IMG/VR virus record: IMGVR_UViG_3300033998_000451
Span: 1-41,571 of that record
DNA length: 41,571 nucleotides
Reading direction: 5' to 3' (one strand)
From: a virus
The notes below the pieces were generated by a model, which was not told the DNA's origin, did not search any database, and was given only the letters and a program-made list of their open reading frames with translations. Both the position numbers and the translations under genes were made by a program. Shown here piece by piece: positions 30,334 to 37,868 of this stretch (positions are counted from its first letter, which is position 1; each line of letters begins with the position of its first letter).

Positions 30334-30650
30334 GGTCTCACCACCTCAAAATCAACTACCCATACCAAGGCGTTTTCATCCCACCAACCATATATCCGCT
30401 TAAACACCTCTTTGTAAGCCGCCACAGAAGAGTAGCCTTCCTTCTTGGCATCATCCTCAGAAATGTCTCCCAGGCGCTCTTGGCGGACGGAAACAATGCG
30501 AAGCAAGGCAAAAGGCTTACTGCTCTTTTTGAAGTCTGTTTTAGCCTGATGAATGGACCCAGGGCGCCACCGGCATTTACCGATGCGCCGGGTCTGGGTC
30601 TTTTCTCCCCGGAGGATAGGCTCGACGTGCTCTGGCTTAAAAAGAATCAT
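30330..30650 (-). CDS. ASCH-domain protein
   Basis: A 106-residue protein with the ASCH start MILFKPEHVEPILRGEKTQT then RRIGKCRWRPGS, and a C-terminal ALVWVVDFEVV strand. ASCH domains are beta-barrel RNA- or nucleotide-binding modules often found in phages. It overlaps the SbcC gene and the DUF5131 gene by 4 bp each, so it is co-translated with both. Confidence 0.85.
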   Translation of the reverse strand: MILFKPEHVEPILRGEKTQTRRIGKCRWRPGSIHQAKTDFKKSSKPFALLRIVSVRQERLGDISEDDAKKEGYSSVAAYKEVFKRIYGWWDENALVWVVDFEVVRP

Positions 30651-32848
30651 GCTATCCTCACCTTGCTTCCATCGGGCCCTTTAGTTACCTCAATCCTCTG
30701 CGGCAGCGCATCTTGCAACTCGGCTATATGGGTAATCACCAGCACCTTCCCAAACTCCTGGGCCACGGCCTGGATGGCCTCCATGACCGCTTGACGATTG
30801 GCGGCGTCGCAGGCCCCCAGTCCTTCATCGAGTACGAACAGCTTTATTTCCGCTCCAGCCCGGTGGGCCAGAAACTTCGAGAGCGCTACTCGCAGGGCTA
30901 GGTCCACCATGAAACGTTCAGCGCCGGAATAGGTCTGATATGGCCGCTCCATACCGCCGTCCAGCACCGTAATCCGCAATACTTCCTGCATGGTGCCGGT
31001 GGTTTTGCCCTCGGCCTGGGTATCTAACCGTACTGCCAGCCTCCCGCCGGCCATGCGGGAGAGCATGTCGTTTGCCAACCGTTCAATCTCCGGAACTGCG
31101 TTTTCGACCACCAAGGCAGGAACGCCGCCTTTTTTGCCGCACGCCTGGTCAAGGACCTCGTAAACGGCCAACTCTTCTTTGAGTGCCCGGGATTTTTCCT
31201 CATGCTCGGCCAGCTCGACTTCTGCCTTAGCTACCTGTTCCAGGGAGCTTTCAATTCTCCCCAACTCAGTTCGGAGGGCTGCTTCCTGGCGGCGCAGGTC
31301 GTTGAGCTTGTTCTGCACTTGGGAGAGCTCCAAGGCTATTGGTTTTAGTGCCTCTATTTCTTGTGTAATGCCAGCTTCACGGGCTTTGAGGTTATCGACC
31401 TCAGCGGAAAGGTCCCGGTTCTTTTGCTCCAGGGCGGCAATCTGGTCCTGGAGCTCCGCTATCCTTCCCGTGAGAATCGCCACCTTTTCCGCAACGGCGT
31501 CCAATTTTGCTTTAAGCCGTGCCGTCTTCCGCACATCTTCTAAGGCAGCCCTGGCGGCTTTATGGGCTTCCTGGTCATACTCCAGCGATACTAAGGTTTG
31601 CTCCAGCTCCTGTCGCTGTTGGGTGCAGGGATTGGTCTGCGATTTTAGCCTGGACAACCTTTCTTTGACCTGGGCCAGGAGCTCCGATGCTTTCCTTGCC
31701 GAAGCCAATAAGGGGCAAGAGCTTTTGACCTCTCCCGAGCACGGTACGCTTCCGAGCAACCCAGCCTGTTTGGCTGCGCTTTCGGCCTGGGCCTCCAGCC
31801 TTGCCACTTCTGCCGCCACCTTCTGGTTCCACGCCGCTTCCTGCTGCTGAAGCTTTGCTATTTCTCCTTGGAGCTTCATGTATTCCTGGGCCTGGCGGTC
31901 GAATTCGGCCACGTCCTGAGCTATCTCTGCTTCCATTTCCACGGCAGCCTCAATCTCTTCCCTGCGTGCCAGGATAGTTTCAGCGGCTTTAATTTGTTGT
32001 TCGGCCTGGGCTATTTGCTGGCGGGCCTTTGTTATCTCCTGGTCGTTGGCCCGTATTTCCGCTAAAGCCTTTTGCATTGCCCTGCGGGTGTCGGCCAGAG
32101 TTTGCTCCAGGACGGGCTTTTGCTTCAGCTTAGCTTCCAGGTCCGTGACCCTGGAGGCTGCATTCTCGATTTGCCCTATCAGGGCGTTAAGCTCCTGACT
32201 GATAGCCGCCTGCCGGCTAACTAGCCCGTCCTTTTCGCTTACCAGCTCCATCAGCCGCTTACGGTTGAGTTCCAGAGCTTGAGCCTCTGCTTTAAGCTGC
32301 CGCACCTTCTCCCGGGCCCGCTCCTGCATCCGGTCCCAGAGGTCTAAACCCAGGATGCGTGCCAGAGCTTCCTTCCGCTCCTGGTCGGTCATATTGGCCG
32401 TGAATGCATCAGCCTGCCCCTGGAGCACCAGGGCGCTGGCGGTGAATGTTCGGTAGTCCATGCGAAGGGTTTCCTCGATAACCTTCTGTGTCTCGGCCAG
32501 GGTCTTACCGGATAGAGGCCGCCAGTTTTCGCCATCCAGGATGAAGAATTCCAGTGTGCTCTTGTTTCGTGATATACTCCTGCCCCGCACTACCTTGTAG
32601 GTGACTCCGTTAAGCCTGAACTGTACCTCAACGCGGGCCTCTTTTTCGCCTCGTGTGACGTAGTTATCGAGCTCTTTCGTCCCACCTCTTGTGCCCTGCC
32701 CGAAGAGTGCCCAGGTTATGGCGTCCAGCAGACTGCTTTTACCCGCGCCGTTTTCTCCTGTGAGTGCGGCGCAGGTAATGGGAGAGAGGTCCACAGTTTC
32801 ACGTCTGTAACTGAGGAAATTCTGTAGGTCCAGCAATACCGGTTCCAT
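30647..32848 (-). CDS. sbcC: SbcC/Rad50-like SMC ATPase
   Basis: A 733-residue SMC-type ATPase, partner of the adjacent SbcD nuclease in a DNA end-processing complex. Walker A ENGAGKSS is near residue 35; the QGQADAF region follows. Two long coiled coils flank a central hook at about 370 which has C-x7-C (PCSGEVKSSCPLL) in place of the usual C-x2-C zinc hook. The C-terminus has the signature YSGAERFMVDLALRVALSKF and Walker B FVLDEGLGACDAAN. It is shorter than E. coli SbcC (about 1050 residues), as in other phage relatives such as T4 gp46. Confidence 0.93.
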   Translation of the reverse strand: MEPVLLDLQNFLSYRRETVDLSPITCAALTGENGAGKSSLLDAITWALFGQGTRGGTKELDNYVTRGEKEARVEVQFRLNGVTYKVVRGRSISRNKSTLEFFILDGENWRPLSGKTLAETQKVIEETLRMDYRTFTASALVLQGQADAFTANMTDQERKEALARILGLDLWDRMQERAREKVRQLKAEAQALELNRKRLMELVSEKDGLVSRQAAISQELNALIGQIENAASRVTDLEAKLKQKPVLEQTLADTRRAMQKALAEIRANDQEITKARQQIAQAEQQIKAAETILARREEIEAAVEMEAEIAQDVAEFDRQAQEYMKLQGEIAKLQQQEAAWNQKVAAEVARLEAQAESAAKQAGLLGSVPCSGEVKSSCPLLASARKASELLAQVKERLSRLKSQTNPCTQQRQELEQTLVSLEYDQEAHKAARAALEDVRKTARLKAKLDAVAEKVAILTGRIAELQDQIAALEQKNRDLSAEVDNLKAREAGITQEIEALKPIALELSQVQNKLNDLRRQEAALRTELGRIESSLEQVAKAEVELAEHEEKSRALKEELAVYEVLDQACGKKGGVPALVVENAVPEIERLANDMLSRMAGGRLAVRLDTQAEGKTTGTMQEVLRITVLDGGMERPYQTYSGAERFMVDLALRVALSKFLAHRAGAEIKLFVLDEGLGACDAANRQAVMEAIQAVAQEFGKVLVITHIAELQDALPQRIEVTKGPDGSKVRIA

Positions 32849-34015
32849 CTACGCCACCTCCTTTATAAGGCCCTCGGCTGCGGCTATAACCTTGGCCTTT
32901 AGCTCTGGGCTGATGTCATCACGCAAAGCCAGCCACTTCTTCAAGGCTTCGATAGGAGATGTGTTTTCGTTGATGCTGGCCTCCCGGCTGCGCTCGGAAC
33001 GAATTATGTCAGGATAAATGCCGGCCAGCATGAACGCTCCGGCCTCGTTAATCTTCTGGGCTATCTTTGTGTGGTCCATGAACCTTGCATCTTCTTCGGT
33101 GCAGCGGTATTTCACCCGCACCACAGCATCCTTTACGAGCTCGGCCATACGCTTTTTATCGTCCAAGGTGTTTGGCGGTAAGTTGTTGAGGTCCAGGGTG
33201 ACGAATTTCCGGGCCGGCAGGGGAATAAATTCTGCTTCCTGGGTGTCAAGGTCGATGACGTAGCACCCCGGTTGGATGCCTTCTTCGCCGAAATCGTGAC
33301 GTTCAAAAGTCCCGGTGTGCAGCACCAGTGGGTTGGTAGCCAGCACCTGCGGGGTGTGGATGTGGCCCATTACCACAGCCTGAACCGGAAGGCTTTGCAG
33401 TTCTCCGAGCGGCAATGTTGGCTCAGTGGCAGCCAAGACATTCCCGGCGGCTAAACTGCACCCCGAAATCGCCCAGTGACCCATTAGTACAGTAGGTTGT
33501 GGTTTCCAATCCATGGCCTGGGCAACTAAGGCACGAGCTACCTTGATAAGTTCCTCGGATAGCTCCTGGGCGGCAGCAGCCGGGTCCCCGTTGGTCTGAG
33601 GGACCTTGACCGAAGGGAGCACCACCACGTTGAGCCCGTCGAGCTTAACCCAGCTTGGCTTAGTTATCCCCCAGCGCATTCCGTCAGGAGAGAAACGAGC
33701 CACCACATCCACTGGCGACGGCTGGCCAGGGCCAAGCAGGTCATGATTGCCGGCGCACCCCACGACGGAGATTCCGAGCTGCTCCAAGCGAGAGAATAAT
33801 TCGACCACTTCCAGCACCTGTGCTGGTGCCGGCCTCGAATTTGGGAAGAAGTCGCCCGGGAAGAGGGCGACGGCCACTCTATGGGCCATCGCCACATCCG
33901 CCAGGGCGCTGGCGGTCCTGCGCCAGTCGTCGAGCCGGGAGGGGGTGCCGTCTTCAAGGGTGCGGCTGTAATTCGGCCAGAAGCAATGGAGGTCGGGAGC
34001 TGCAAGGATTTTCAT
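32849..34015 (-). CDS. sbcD: SbcD/Mre11-like exonuclease
   Basis: A 388-residue metallophosphoesterase nuclease with the full motif set: APDLHCF (D, H), LFPGDFFPN (GD), CAGNHDLLG (GNHD), VLMGHWA and VVMGHIHTPQV (GH-x-H). It forms the nuclease subunit with SbcC and degrades or trims DNA ends and hairpins. Stop and start with the SbcC gene are immediately adjacent. The C-terminal helical region would contact SbcC coils. Confidence 0.94.
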   Translation of the reverse strand: MKILAAPDLHCFWPNYSRTLEDGTPSRLDDWRRTASALADVAMAHRVAVALFPGDFFPNSRPAPAQVLEVVELFSRLEQLGISVVGCAGNHDLLGPGQPSPVDVVARFSPDGMRWGITKPSWVKLDGLNVVVLPSVKVPQTNGDPAAAAQELSEELIKVARALVAQAMDWKPQPTVLMGHWAISGCSLAAGNVLAATEPTLPLGELQSLPVQAVVMGHIHTPQVLATNPLVLHTGTFERHDFGEEGIQPGCYVIDLDTQEAEFIPLPARKFVTLDLNNLPPNTLDDKKRMAELVKDAVVRVKYRCTEEDARFMDHTKIAQKINEAGAFMLAGIYPDIIRSERSREASINENTSPIEALKKWLALRDDISPELKAKVIAAAEGLIKEVA

Positions 34016-35154
34016 GCCTTAGCACCCCCGTTGCCTTGGCAGCGGTAGCACAAGGCCCTACCATACTTTTGCTGGCTGTATTGCAGGACTTTCTCAGTTA
34101 TGCCGTTTCCGCACACTTCGCAATAAGCCACTGCCTTGCCGTTCTTAGCTGTTGTCTTGGCAGCTGTAGGCGGAGAGGGCGCAGGAGCTCCCGGGAACAA
34201 TCCCATCTGTCCTTCGGCAATTTGTTCCTCCTGTTGCGGCTGTTCCTGAGCACTCGGCTGCTCCTCTTCTTGGAACTGCGAAGCTTCATCTTCAGCGAAG
34301 GCCGCATCCTCGACTGCATAAGGCATATCGTCATCAATGTCAGGCCCCGTCAGAGCAGGATGGGAGCCCGAGAAAGGCGAGCTACCACCACCTGGGCCGA
34401 GTGCCGGCGAAGTCGGTGCCGACTGGCCGAATAAAGTCGCCATCGCCTGGATGCCATTTTCAATGAGAGCCTTTCTAACCTCGGGGTCTGAGTAGTCAGG
34501 GGAAAAGTCTATGCGCGGCACAATGAAGGGCTTCTCAAGCTCTTCGCGGGTATACTGTGATTTCATGCCCAAAGCTGCACGAATGACCCTGAGCATAGCC
34601 CCGGTTTCCGCCCGCATGAGCTTGTTCTTGCGCCACTGTATCATTGCCGCCTTGGTTTGTGCCTGCGCCCACTGCTCGGGCGTCATACCCTTCAAGGCAG
34701 CCTGCTTCTTGGGGTCGGAAGCATATTCGAGGGCTTTCTTAAGGTTAGCTTCGTAGGTTTCTTCCTCAATAACGGTGAGGTCAATTTCTTTGGTGGCAAC
34801 AATGGGCTGCCATGAACCATCGGGGAGGCGCAGGGCCCCCACGGCCTTGTAAACCACATAGTCCTTCTGGATGACCTGGGGGCCGCTTTCCCTCCAGTTC
34901 CAAACGATGCCGGCAGCAGCAGCGATACGCATGAGAGCCGGTTTTCCGAGAGCGAAGATGTCTTCTGCAGCTTTCTTCTGTTCATTCCAGCGACTGCCGA
35001 CTTTATAAACGTCTCCATAATTGGGGTCTGGGTTAACGGTGACAATGGATGTTCTTGCAACGTGCCAAGGGGAAACTTGTTGAAGATATTGGGTCGGAAC
35101 AAGGACATTAGCTTTGCTGGCATCGATTTGCATGGTAGAATTGTTAACGGACAT
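34012..35154 (-). CDS. Candidate ssDNA-annealing/recombination protein with C-terminal zinc ribbon
   Basis: A 380-residue protein. Residues about 60-235 look like a compact domain (AEDIFALGKPALMRIAAAAG, NWRESGPQVIQKDYVVYKAV, WRKNKLMRAETGAMLRVIRA, ALGMKSQYTREELEKPFIVP). A Pro/Gln/Glu-rich acidic linker (about 245-335) follows, then a zinc ribbon (CEVCGNGITEKVLQYSQQKY, GRALCYRCQG). Similar C-terminal ribbons occur in phage single-strand annealing proteins, and the neighbours are SbcD and SbcC, so a recombination role is inferred. I did not recognise the core family with certainty. Confidence 0.5.
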   Translation of the reverse strand: MSVNNSTMQIDASKANVLVPTQYLQQVSPWHVARTSIVTVNPDPNYGDVYKVGSRWNEQKKAAEDIFALGKPALMRIAAAAGIVWNWRESGPQVIQKDYVVYKAVGALRLPDGSWQPIVATKEIDLTVIEEETYEANLKKALEYASDPKKQAALKGMTPEQWAQAQTKAAMIQWRKNKLMRAETGAMLRVIRAALGMKSQYTREELEKPFIVPRIDFSPDYSDPEVRKALIENGIQAMATLFGQSAPTSPALGPGGGSSPFSGSHPALTGPDIDDDMPYAVEDAAFAEDEASQFQEEEQPSAQEQPQQEEQIAEGQMGLFPGAPAPSPPTAAKTTAKNGKAVAYCEVCGNGITEKVLQYSQQKYGRALCYRCQGNGGAKA

Positions 35155-35374
35155 CTATACCGCCTCCTTGATTTTTCTCAATCCGCCTTAGTTCGTTTAT
35201 CTCGTCCTTTACGGCCCAGCCGAGGTAAAAGATGAGCGCCATAAGGGGAAGGAATAAGATTTCTCCTCCAACTGTGCCGTTTCGGCTGGCTAGCACCTGT
35301 AGGCTCATCAGGAAGAAGTGCCATACCAAAGCACCTGATAAAAAGGCAACTGCCAAATGGAATACTTTCCGCAT
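35144..35374 (-). CDS. Small membrane protein
   Basis: A 76-residue protein with two hydrophobic segments (about 6-28, HLAVAFLSGALVWHFFLMSL, and 36-55, GGEILFLPLMALIFYLGWAV) and a charged C-terminus (KDEINELRRIEKNQGGG). Family not recognised. It overlaps the recombination-protein gene by 11 bp. Confidence 0.6.
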   Translation of the reverse strand: MRKVFHLAVAFLSGALVWHFFLMSLQVLASRNGTVGGEILFLPLMALIFYLGWAVKDEINELRRIEKNQGGGIDVR

Positions 35375-35385
35375 CGCTGGTCCTC

Positions 35386-35853
35386 CTAACTCGCTTTTCT
35401 TGTGGCTTTCATGTATGCCCGGGCCACTTCTTTCCGTTCACGGTAGGCCATAGCCGTATAGGTTGGCCCGGCAGCAATTGCTTCCTTATAAGCAGCTCTA
35501 AGATTTCCGCTGCTGGCTATGATAATTTCCCGGTCACCTCGGGAGTCGTAAATTTTCCCATAAACCTCAAAAACTCCGTCGCGGTATCTTAAACTAACCC
35601 GCATATTTGCACTAAAGCCGTTGCCCAAGGGGTATTGCCAGTTAACGCCGAAATCAATTTCCCCGCCAGCTTTTAAGTGCTCTTCCCTGCGGGCCCATTC
35701 TTTGTCGTCGGCGTTTAAGTCACCATCAAATATCCCACCGCCGGCCTTCCTATAGCACACCGGCCCGAGACAGCGGACTATCGAATGCGGATTGCTTAAT
35801 GGGCGATTGCACCTCATGCAGCGCCCTGACCCTTGATTGAGAACCTGTTCCAT
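35386..35853 (-). CDS. DUF6011-type zinc-ribbon phage protein
   Basis: A 155-residue protein begun at ATG 35853, six bases past AAGGAGG. Residues 10-45 carry the pattern GRCMRCNRPLSNPHSIVRCL then GPVCYRKAGGG, with four Cys for zinc, typical of DUF6011 proteins in phages. The rest is beta-rich (NMRVSLRYRDGVFEVYGKIY) with a basic helical end. Probably nucleic-acid binding; function not established. Confidence 0.75.
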   Translation of the reverse strand: MEQVLNQGSGRCMRCNRPLSNPHSIVRCLGPVCYRKAGGGIFDGDLNADDKEWARREEHLKAGGEIDFGVNWQYPLGNGFSANMRVSLRYRDGVFEVYGKIYDSRGDREIIIASSGNLRAAYKEAIAAGPTYTAMAYRERKEVARAYMKATRKAS

Positions 35854-35977
35854 GGCCATCCTCCTTACCCTGTGGATTTTGTGGATTATAGTCCAGGAGC
35901 ACCCGCAGGGCCTGGACCATCCTGGCCATGTCAGGTTCATATTCAGCTTTGTAAACCAATCCTTTTGGCTGCTTCAT
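35750..35977 (-). CDS. Small hypothetical early protein
   Basis: A 75-residue frame starting at ATG 35977 (AGGGA and, further off, GGAGG upstream). The first 30 residues (KGLVYKAEYEPDMARMVQAL, RVLLDYNP) resemble small proteins that open many clostridial phage early operons. The remainder overlaps the zinc-ribbon gene by 104 bp and looks unstructured. The gene is plausible but its full length is uncertain. Confidence 0.5.
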   Translation of the reverse strand: MKQPKGLVYKAEYEPDMARMVQALRVLLDYNPQNPQGKEDGHGTGSQSRVRALHEVQSPIKQSAFDSPLSRAGVL

Positions 35978-36003
35978 TCCCTGCGAGCCTCCTTTCCGAC
36001 CGT

Positions 36004-36042
36004 GCCCCTTGCTTTTACCGCCAGATTGCGGTAAAATGGGGC
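36004..36042. repeat. Inverted repeat between early genes
   Basis: TTTTACCGC (36013-36021) and GCGGTAAAA (36028-36036) form a perfect 9-bp dyad with 6-nt loop, and GCCCC (36004-36008) with GGGGC (36038-36042) can extend it. It may be an operator or attenuator; no adequate T tract follows for a standard terminator. Confidence 0.6.
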
Positions 36043-36064
36043 TAAGGGAATTTTTCCAGCGGCT

Positions 36065-36607
36065 CTAGAAAGAGCCATTTCTTTTTTGCCGGGGTTTTAC
36101 GTAGCCCCGGCTTTCGAGTTTCCGGCGGTGCTCCTGGTAAACTTCCAGGATGCTGTAGCCGTACTCCTCGCATATTACCGCCACGTAGTGGTCGATAGCC
36201 ACTCGGGCATCGAGTACCTGCATTAAGCTGTCCCATACCAACTGCCGGTGGGCTTCGTCCGCCTTGCTCGGGGCGTTGATTACGTCCGCGCTGGACACCG
36301 CTTTGATAGCCTCGTTAAGCTCCTCGCAGGTTTTAGCCCATACGCTGGTCCGGTGAAGGTCCACCCCATCGCCATCGAGCCAAGGCGTGCAGTAGACCCC
36401 TCCAGTCACTTCTTCCGCTGCTTCCATGTAGAGCTTGGCGTAGTCCAGTGCCCTTGCCAGTGCAGCCCTGATTTCCTTTGACCCTTTCCTTCGCCCGTGC
36501 TCTATATCGCTGATTAGCGAATCACTTACGTAAGCTTCGCTGCCCAGGGCCTGCTGCGTAATGCCTCGCTTCAGCCTCGCCTCCCTTAGCGCCTGCCCAA
36601 AAGCCAC
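36065..36607 (-). CDS. HTH (XRE-family) early regulator
   Basis: A 180-residue protein begun at GTG 36607 behind AAGGGGGTG. The N-terminus is a Cro/CI-type helix-turn-helix (FGQALREARLKRGITQQALG, SEAYVSDSLISDIEHGRRKG). A helical C-terminal domain with HRTSVWAKTCEELNEAIKAV and DHYVAVICEEYGYSILEVYQ follows, of unrecognised type. It lies second in the early operon after the Cro-like gene, so it probably tunes early expression. Confidence 0.8.
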   Translation of the reverse strand: MAFGQALREARLKRGITQQALGSEAYVSDSLISDIEHGRRKGSKEIRAALARALDYAKLYMEAAEEVTGGVYCTPWLDGDGVDLHRTSVWAKTCEELNEAIKAVSSADVINAPSKADEAHRQLVWDSLMQVLDARVAIDHYVAVICEEYGYSILEVYQEHRRKLESRGYVKPRQKRNGSF

Positions 36608-36670
36608 GTCTTCACCCCCTTTCTTTGCGGAATTTGCCCTGCTGTAACTTCGCATCCACTTGAGTTAGGA

Positions 36671-37018
36671 TTAAAGTGAAGGTTGTTGTCTGAATGCAAG
36701 CCCTGCGGCTATCAAATGCCTTACGGCTGCGGCTAAGGTGGTGGCGTCAACCTTGTTCTCTATGCCTACGTAATCCATGATGTCGTATACGGTGCAGTCT
36801 TCCGGGACGTGGCCGCAGCGGTTGTAGTTAGTGACCGCTACCAGGTAGCCCCGGTCGGTCTCGATGAGGTAGGTATCAAGGCGGGTGTATCTGCCGCTGA
36901 TAATGAACTGGTCCCCTAGCAACTCGATTTTGACCGGCCAGGTGCCGTATTCGTCCCGGGCCTCCACCGTGCCGAGAAACTGTTTTTGCTTTGTGAGGGC
37001 TTGGGCCGGAAGGGACAT
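36671..37018 (-). CDS. Hypothetical early protein
   Basis: A 115-residue protein begun at ATG 37018 behind GGAGGTGATA. The first part is beta-rich (FLGTVEARDEYGTWPVKIEL, DTYLIETDRGYLVAVTNYNR); the C-terminal helix is ATTLAAAVRHLIAAGL. It resembles small phage proteins of unknown function. It follows the Cro-like gene directly. Confidence 0.65.
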   Translation of the reverse strand: MSLPAQALTKQKQFLGTVEARDEYGTWPVKIELLGDQFIISGRYTRLDTYLIETDRGYLVAVTNYNRCGHVPEDCTVYDIMDYVGIENKVDATTLAAAVRHLIAAGLAFRQQPSL

Positions 37019-37031
37019 GGGTATCACCTCC

Positions 37032-37277
37032 TTATTCGTTGATGGCGGGGCTATCTACCATATTGGTAGGCTCATTGGTATACAAATCATCGACGTTTAC
37101 ACCCAAAATGGTTGCTATATCTGCAAGCCTTTCAGCAGTAATACGACGCTTACCGGTTTCTAAATAGTGATAACCGATGGCAGTCATATATCCTAAGGCT
37201 TGCGCCATGTCCTCTTGAGTAAGGCCTTTTTGCTTGCGAAGTGCTCTGATTTTAGCAAGGTCTATATACCGTTTCAT
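37032..37277 (-). CDS. Cro-like HTH repressor
   Basis: An 81-residue protein begun at ATG 37277 behind AAGGGGGTC. It is almost entirely an XRE helix-turn-helix (KIRALRKQKGLTQEDMAQAL, GYMTAIGYHYLETGKRRITA, ERLADIATILGVNVDDLY). Divergently transcribed from the CI-like repressor across a shared operator region, the Cro position. A further operator-like site (TACCATATTGGTA) lies within its last codons. Confidence 0.88.
   Translation of the reverse strand: MKRYIDLAKIRALRKQKGLTQEDMAQALGYMTAIGYHYLETGKRRITAERLADIATILGVNVDDLYTNEPTNMVDSPAINE
37056..37068. promoter_or_regulatory. Operator-like site inside the cro-like gene (TACCATATTGGTA)
   Basis: A 13-bp dyad with the same TACCA-x3-TGGTA arms as the intergenic operators, about 230 bp downstream, encoding T-N-M-V of the Cro-like protein. 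Could be an auxiliary repressor site for looping. Confidence 0.6.
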
Positions 37278-37295
37278 GCTTATCGACCCCCTTCC

Positions 37296-37308
37296 TACCA
37301 ATCTGGTA
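37296..37308. promoter_or_regulatory. Operator-like site (TACCAATCTGGTA)
   Basis: A 13-bp dyad between the early transcription start and the cro-like ribosome site. Confidence 0.75.
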
Positions 37309-37321
37309 GCTTTCACTTCTG

Positions 37322-37350
37322 ATTATAAACTACCGATATGGTAGTGTCAA
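37322..37350 (-). promoter_or_regulatory. Early promoter for the minus-strand operon: TTGACA-17-TATAAT
   Basis: Minus-strand consensus: -35 TTGACA (37350-37345), 17-bp spacer, -10 TATAAT (37327-37322). Both hexamers are perfect. The operator at 37331-37343 fills most of the spacer, so repressor binding would block RNA polymerase. It drives cro and the early genes. Confidence 0.92.
37331..37343. promoter_or_regulatory. Operator-like site within the early promoter (TACCGATATGGTA)
   Basis: A 13-bp dyad placed between the -35 and -10 hexamers of the early promoter, the best position for direct repression. Confidence 0.85.
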
Positions 37351-37359
37351 GAGGAAAAT

Positions 37360-37372
37360 TACCATGTTGGTA
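37360..37372. promoter_or_regulatory. Operator-like site (TACCATGTTGGTA)
   Basis: A 13-bp dyad upstream of both promoters, about midway in the divergent region. Confidence 0.8.
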
Positions 37373-37380
37373 GAAATATT

Positions 37381-37408
37381 TTGTTTCCCCTTGCTCTTGT
37401 GGTAGAAT
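37381..37408 (+). promoter_or_regulatory. Repressor-gene promoter: TTGTTT-16-TAGAAT
   Basis: Moderate sigma-A-like promoter in front of the CI-like gene, -35 at 37381-37386 and -10 at 37403-37408. Predicted transcription start lies at the operator 37414-37426, allowing autorepression. Confidence 0.6.
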
Positions 37409-37413
37409 AAAAT

Positions 37414-37426
37414 TACCAAGTTGGTA
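37414..37426. promoter_or_regulatory. Operator-like site at the repressor transcription start (TACCAAGTTGGTA)
   Basis: A 13-bp dyad with arms identical to the consensus, overlapping the predicted start of the repressor transcript; TGGTA half-sites flank it at 37400-37404 and 37430-37434. Confidence 0.85.
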
Positions 37427-37439
37427 AGGTGGTATGAGT

Positions 37440-37775
37440 ATGGGTTTTGGAGAAAGACTAAAAAAGGCCCGCCAAAGGAAGGGGCTTACACAGGCTCAAT
37501 TAGGCAAGCTATTAAATGTCTCCGATGCTACAATTAATAGGTACGAACGCGAGCAAAGAAAACCAGACCCCGAGATGCTCCGTAAACTCGCCGAGGTACT
37601 GGACGTATCGCTTGATTACTTGTTGAATGGGCCTAAAGCATCAGTTCATGACTTTGAAACCCTTGCCGCCCACCGTACCGACGACCCGTTGAATGAGCTC
37701 CCCGAAGAGGCGCGACGAAGCTTGGAAGAATTTCAGGAGTACATTCTCCGCAAATACGGCAAAAAGAAAGATTAA
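37440..37775 (+). CDS. CI-like repressor (XRE helix-turn-helix)
   Basis: A 111-residue protein. The N-terminal HTH is complete (ERLKKARQRKGLTQAQLGKL, LNVSDATINRYEREQRKPDP) and the linker and C-terminal helix (LPEEARRSLEEFQEYILRKY) resemble small ImmA-sensitive repressors of Gram-positive phages. ATG 37440 has AAGGTGG at good spacing; ATG 37434 is also possible. It faces the cro-like gene across the operator array and precedes an ImmA protease gene, as in ICEBs1- and phi105-type switches. It should keep the early promoter silent in the lysogen. Confidence 0.88.
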   Translation: MGFGERLKKARQRKGLTQAQLGKLLNVSDATINRYEREQRKPDPEMLRKLAEVLDVSLDYLLNGPKASVHDFETLAAHRTDDPLNELPEEARRSLEEFQEYILRKYGKKKD

Positions 37776-37778
37776 CGG

Positions 37779-37815
37779 ACCTGCTACTTCGGCCAAGGGG
37801 TAGCAGGTTTCGGCT
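37779..37815 (+). terminator. Possible weak terminator after the repressor gene
   Basis: Stem ACCTGCTAC (37779-37787) with GTAGCAGGT (37800-37808), 12-nt loop, followed by TTCGGCTTATTTT. The T tract is interrupted, so partial termination between repressor and ImmA genes is more likely than full stop. Confidence 0.55.
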
Positions 37816-37868
37816 TATTTTAGGGCTTTCGACATTTTTCGCCATATTGTAAACGGGCAGGTGATGCT

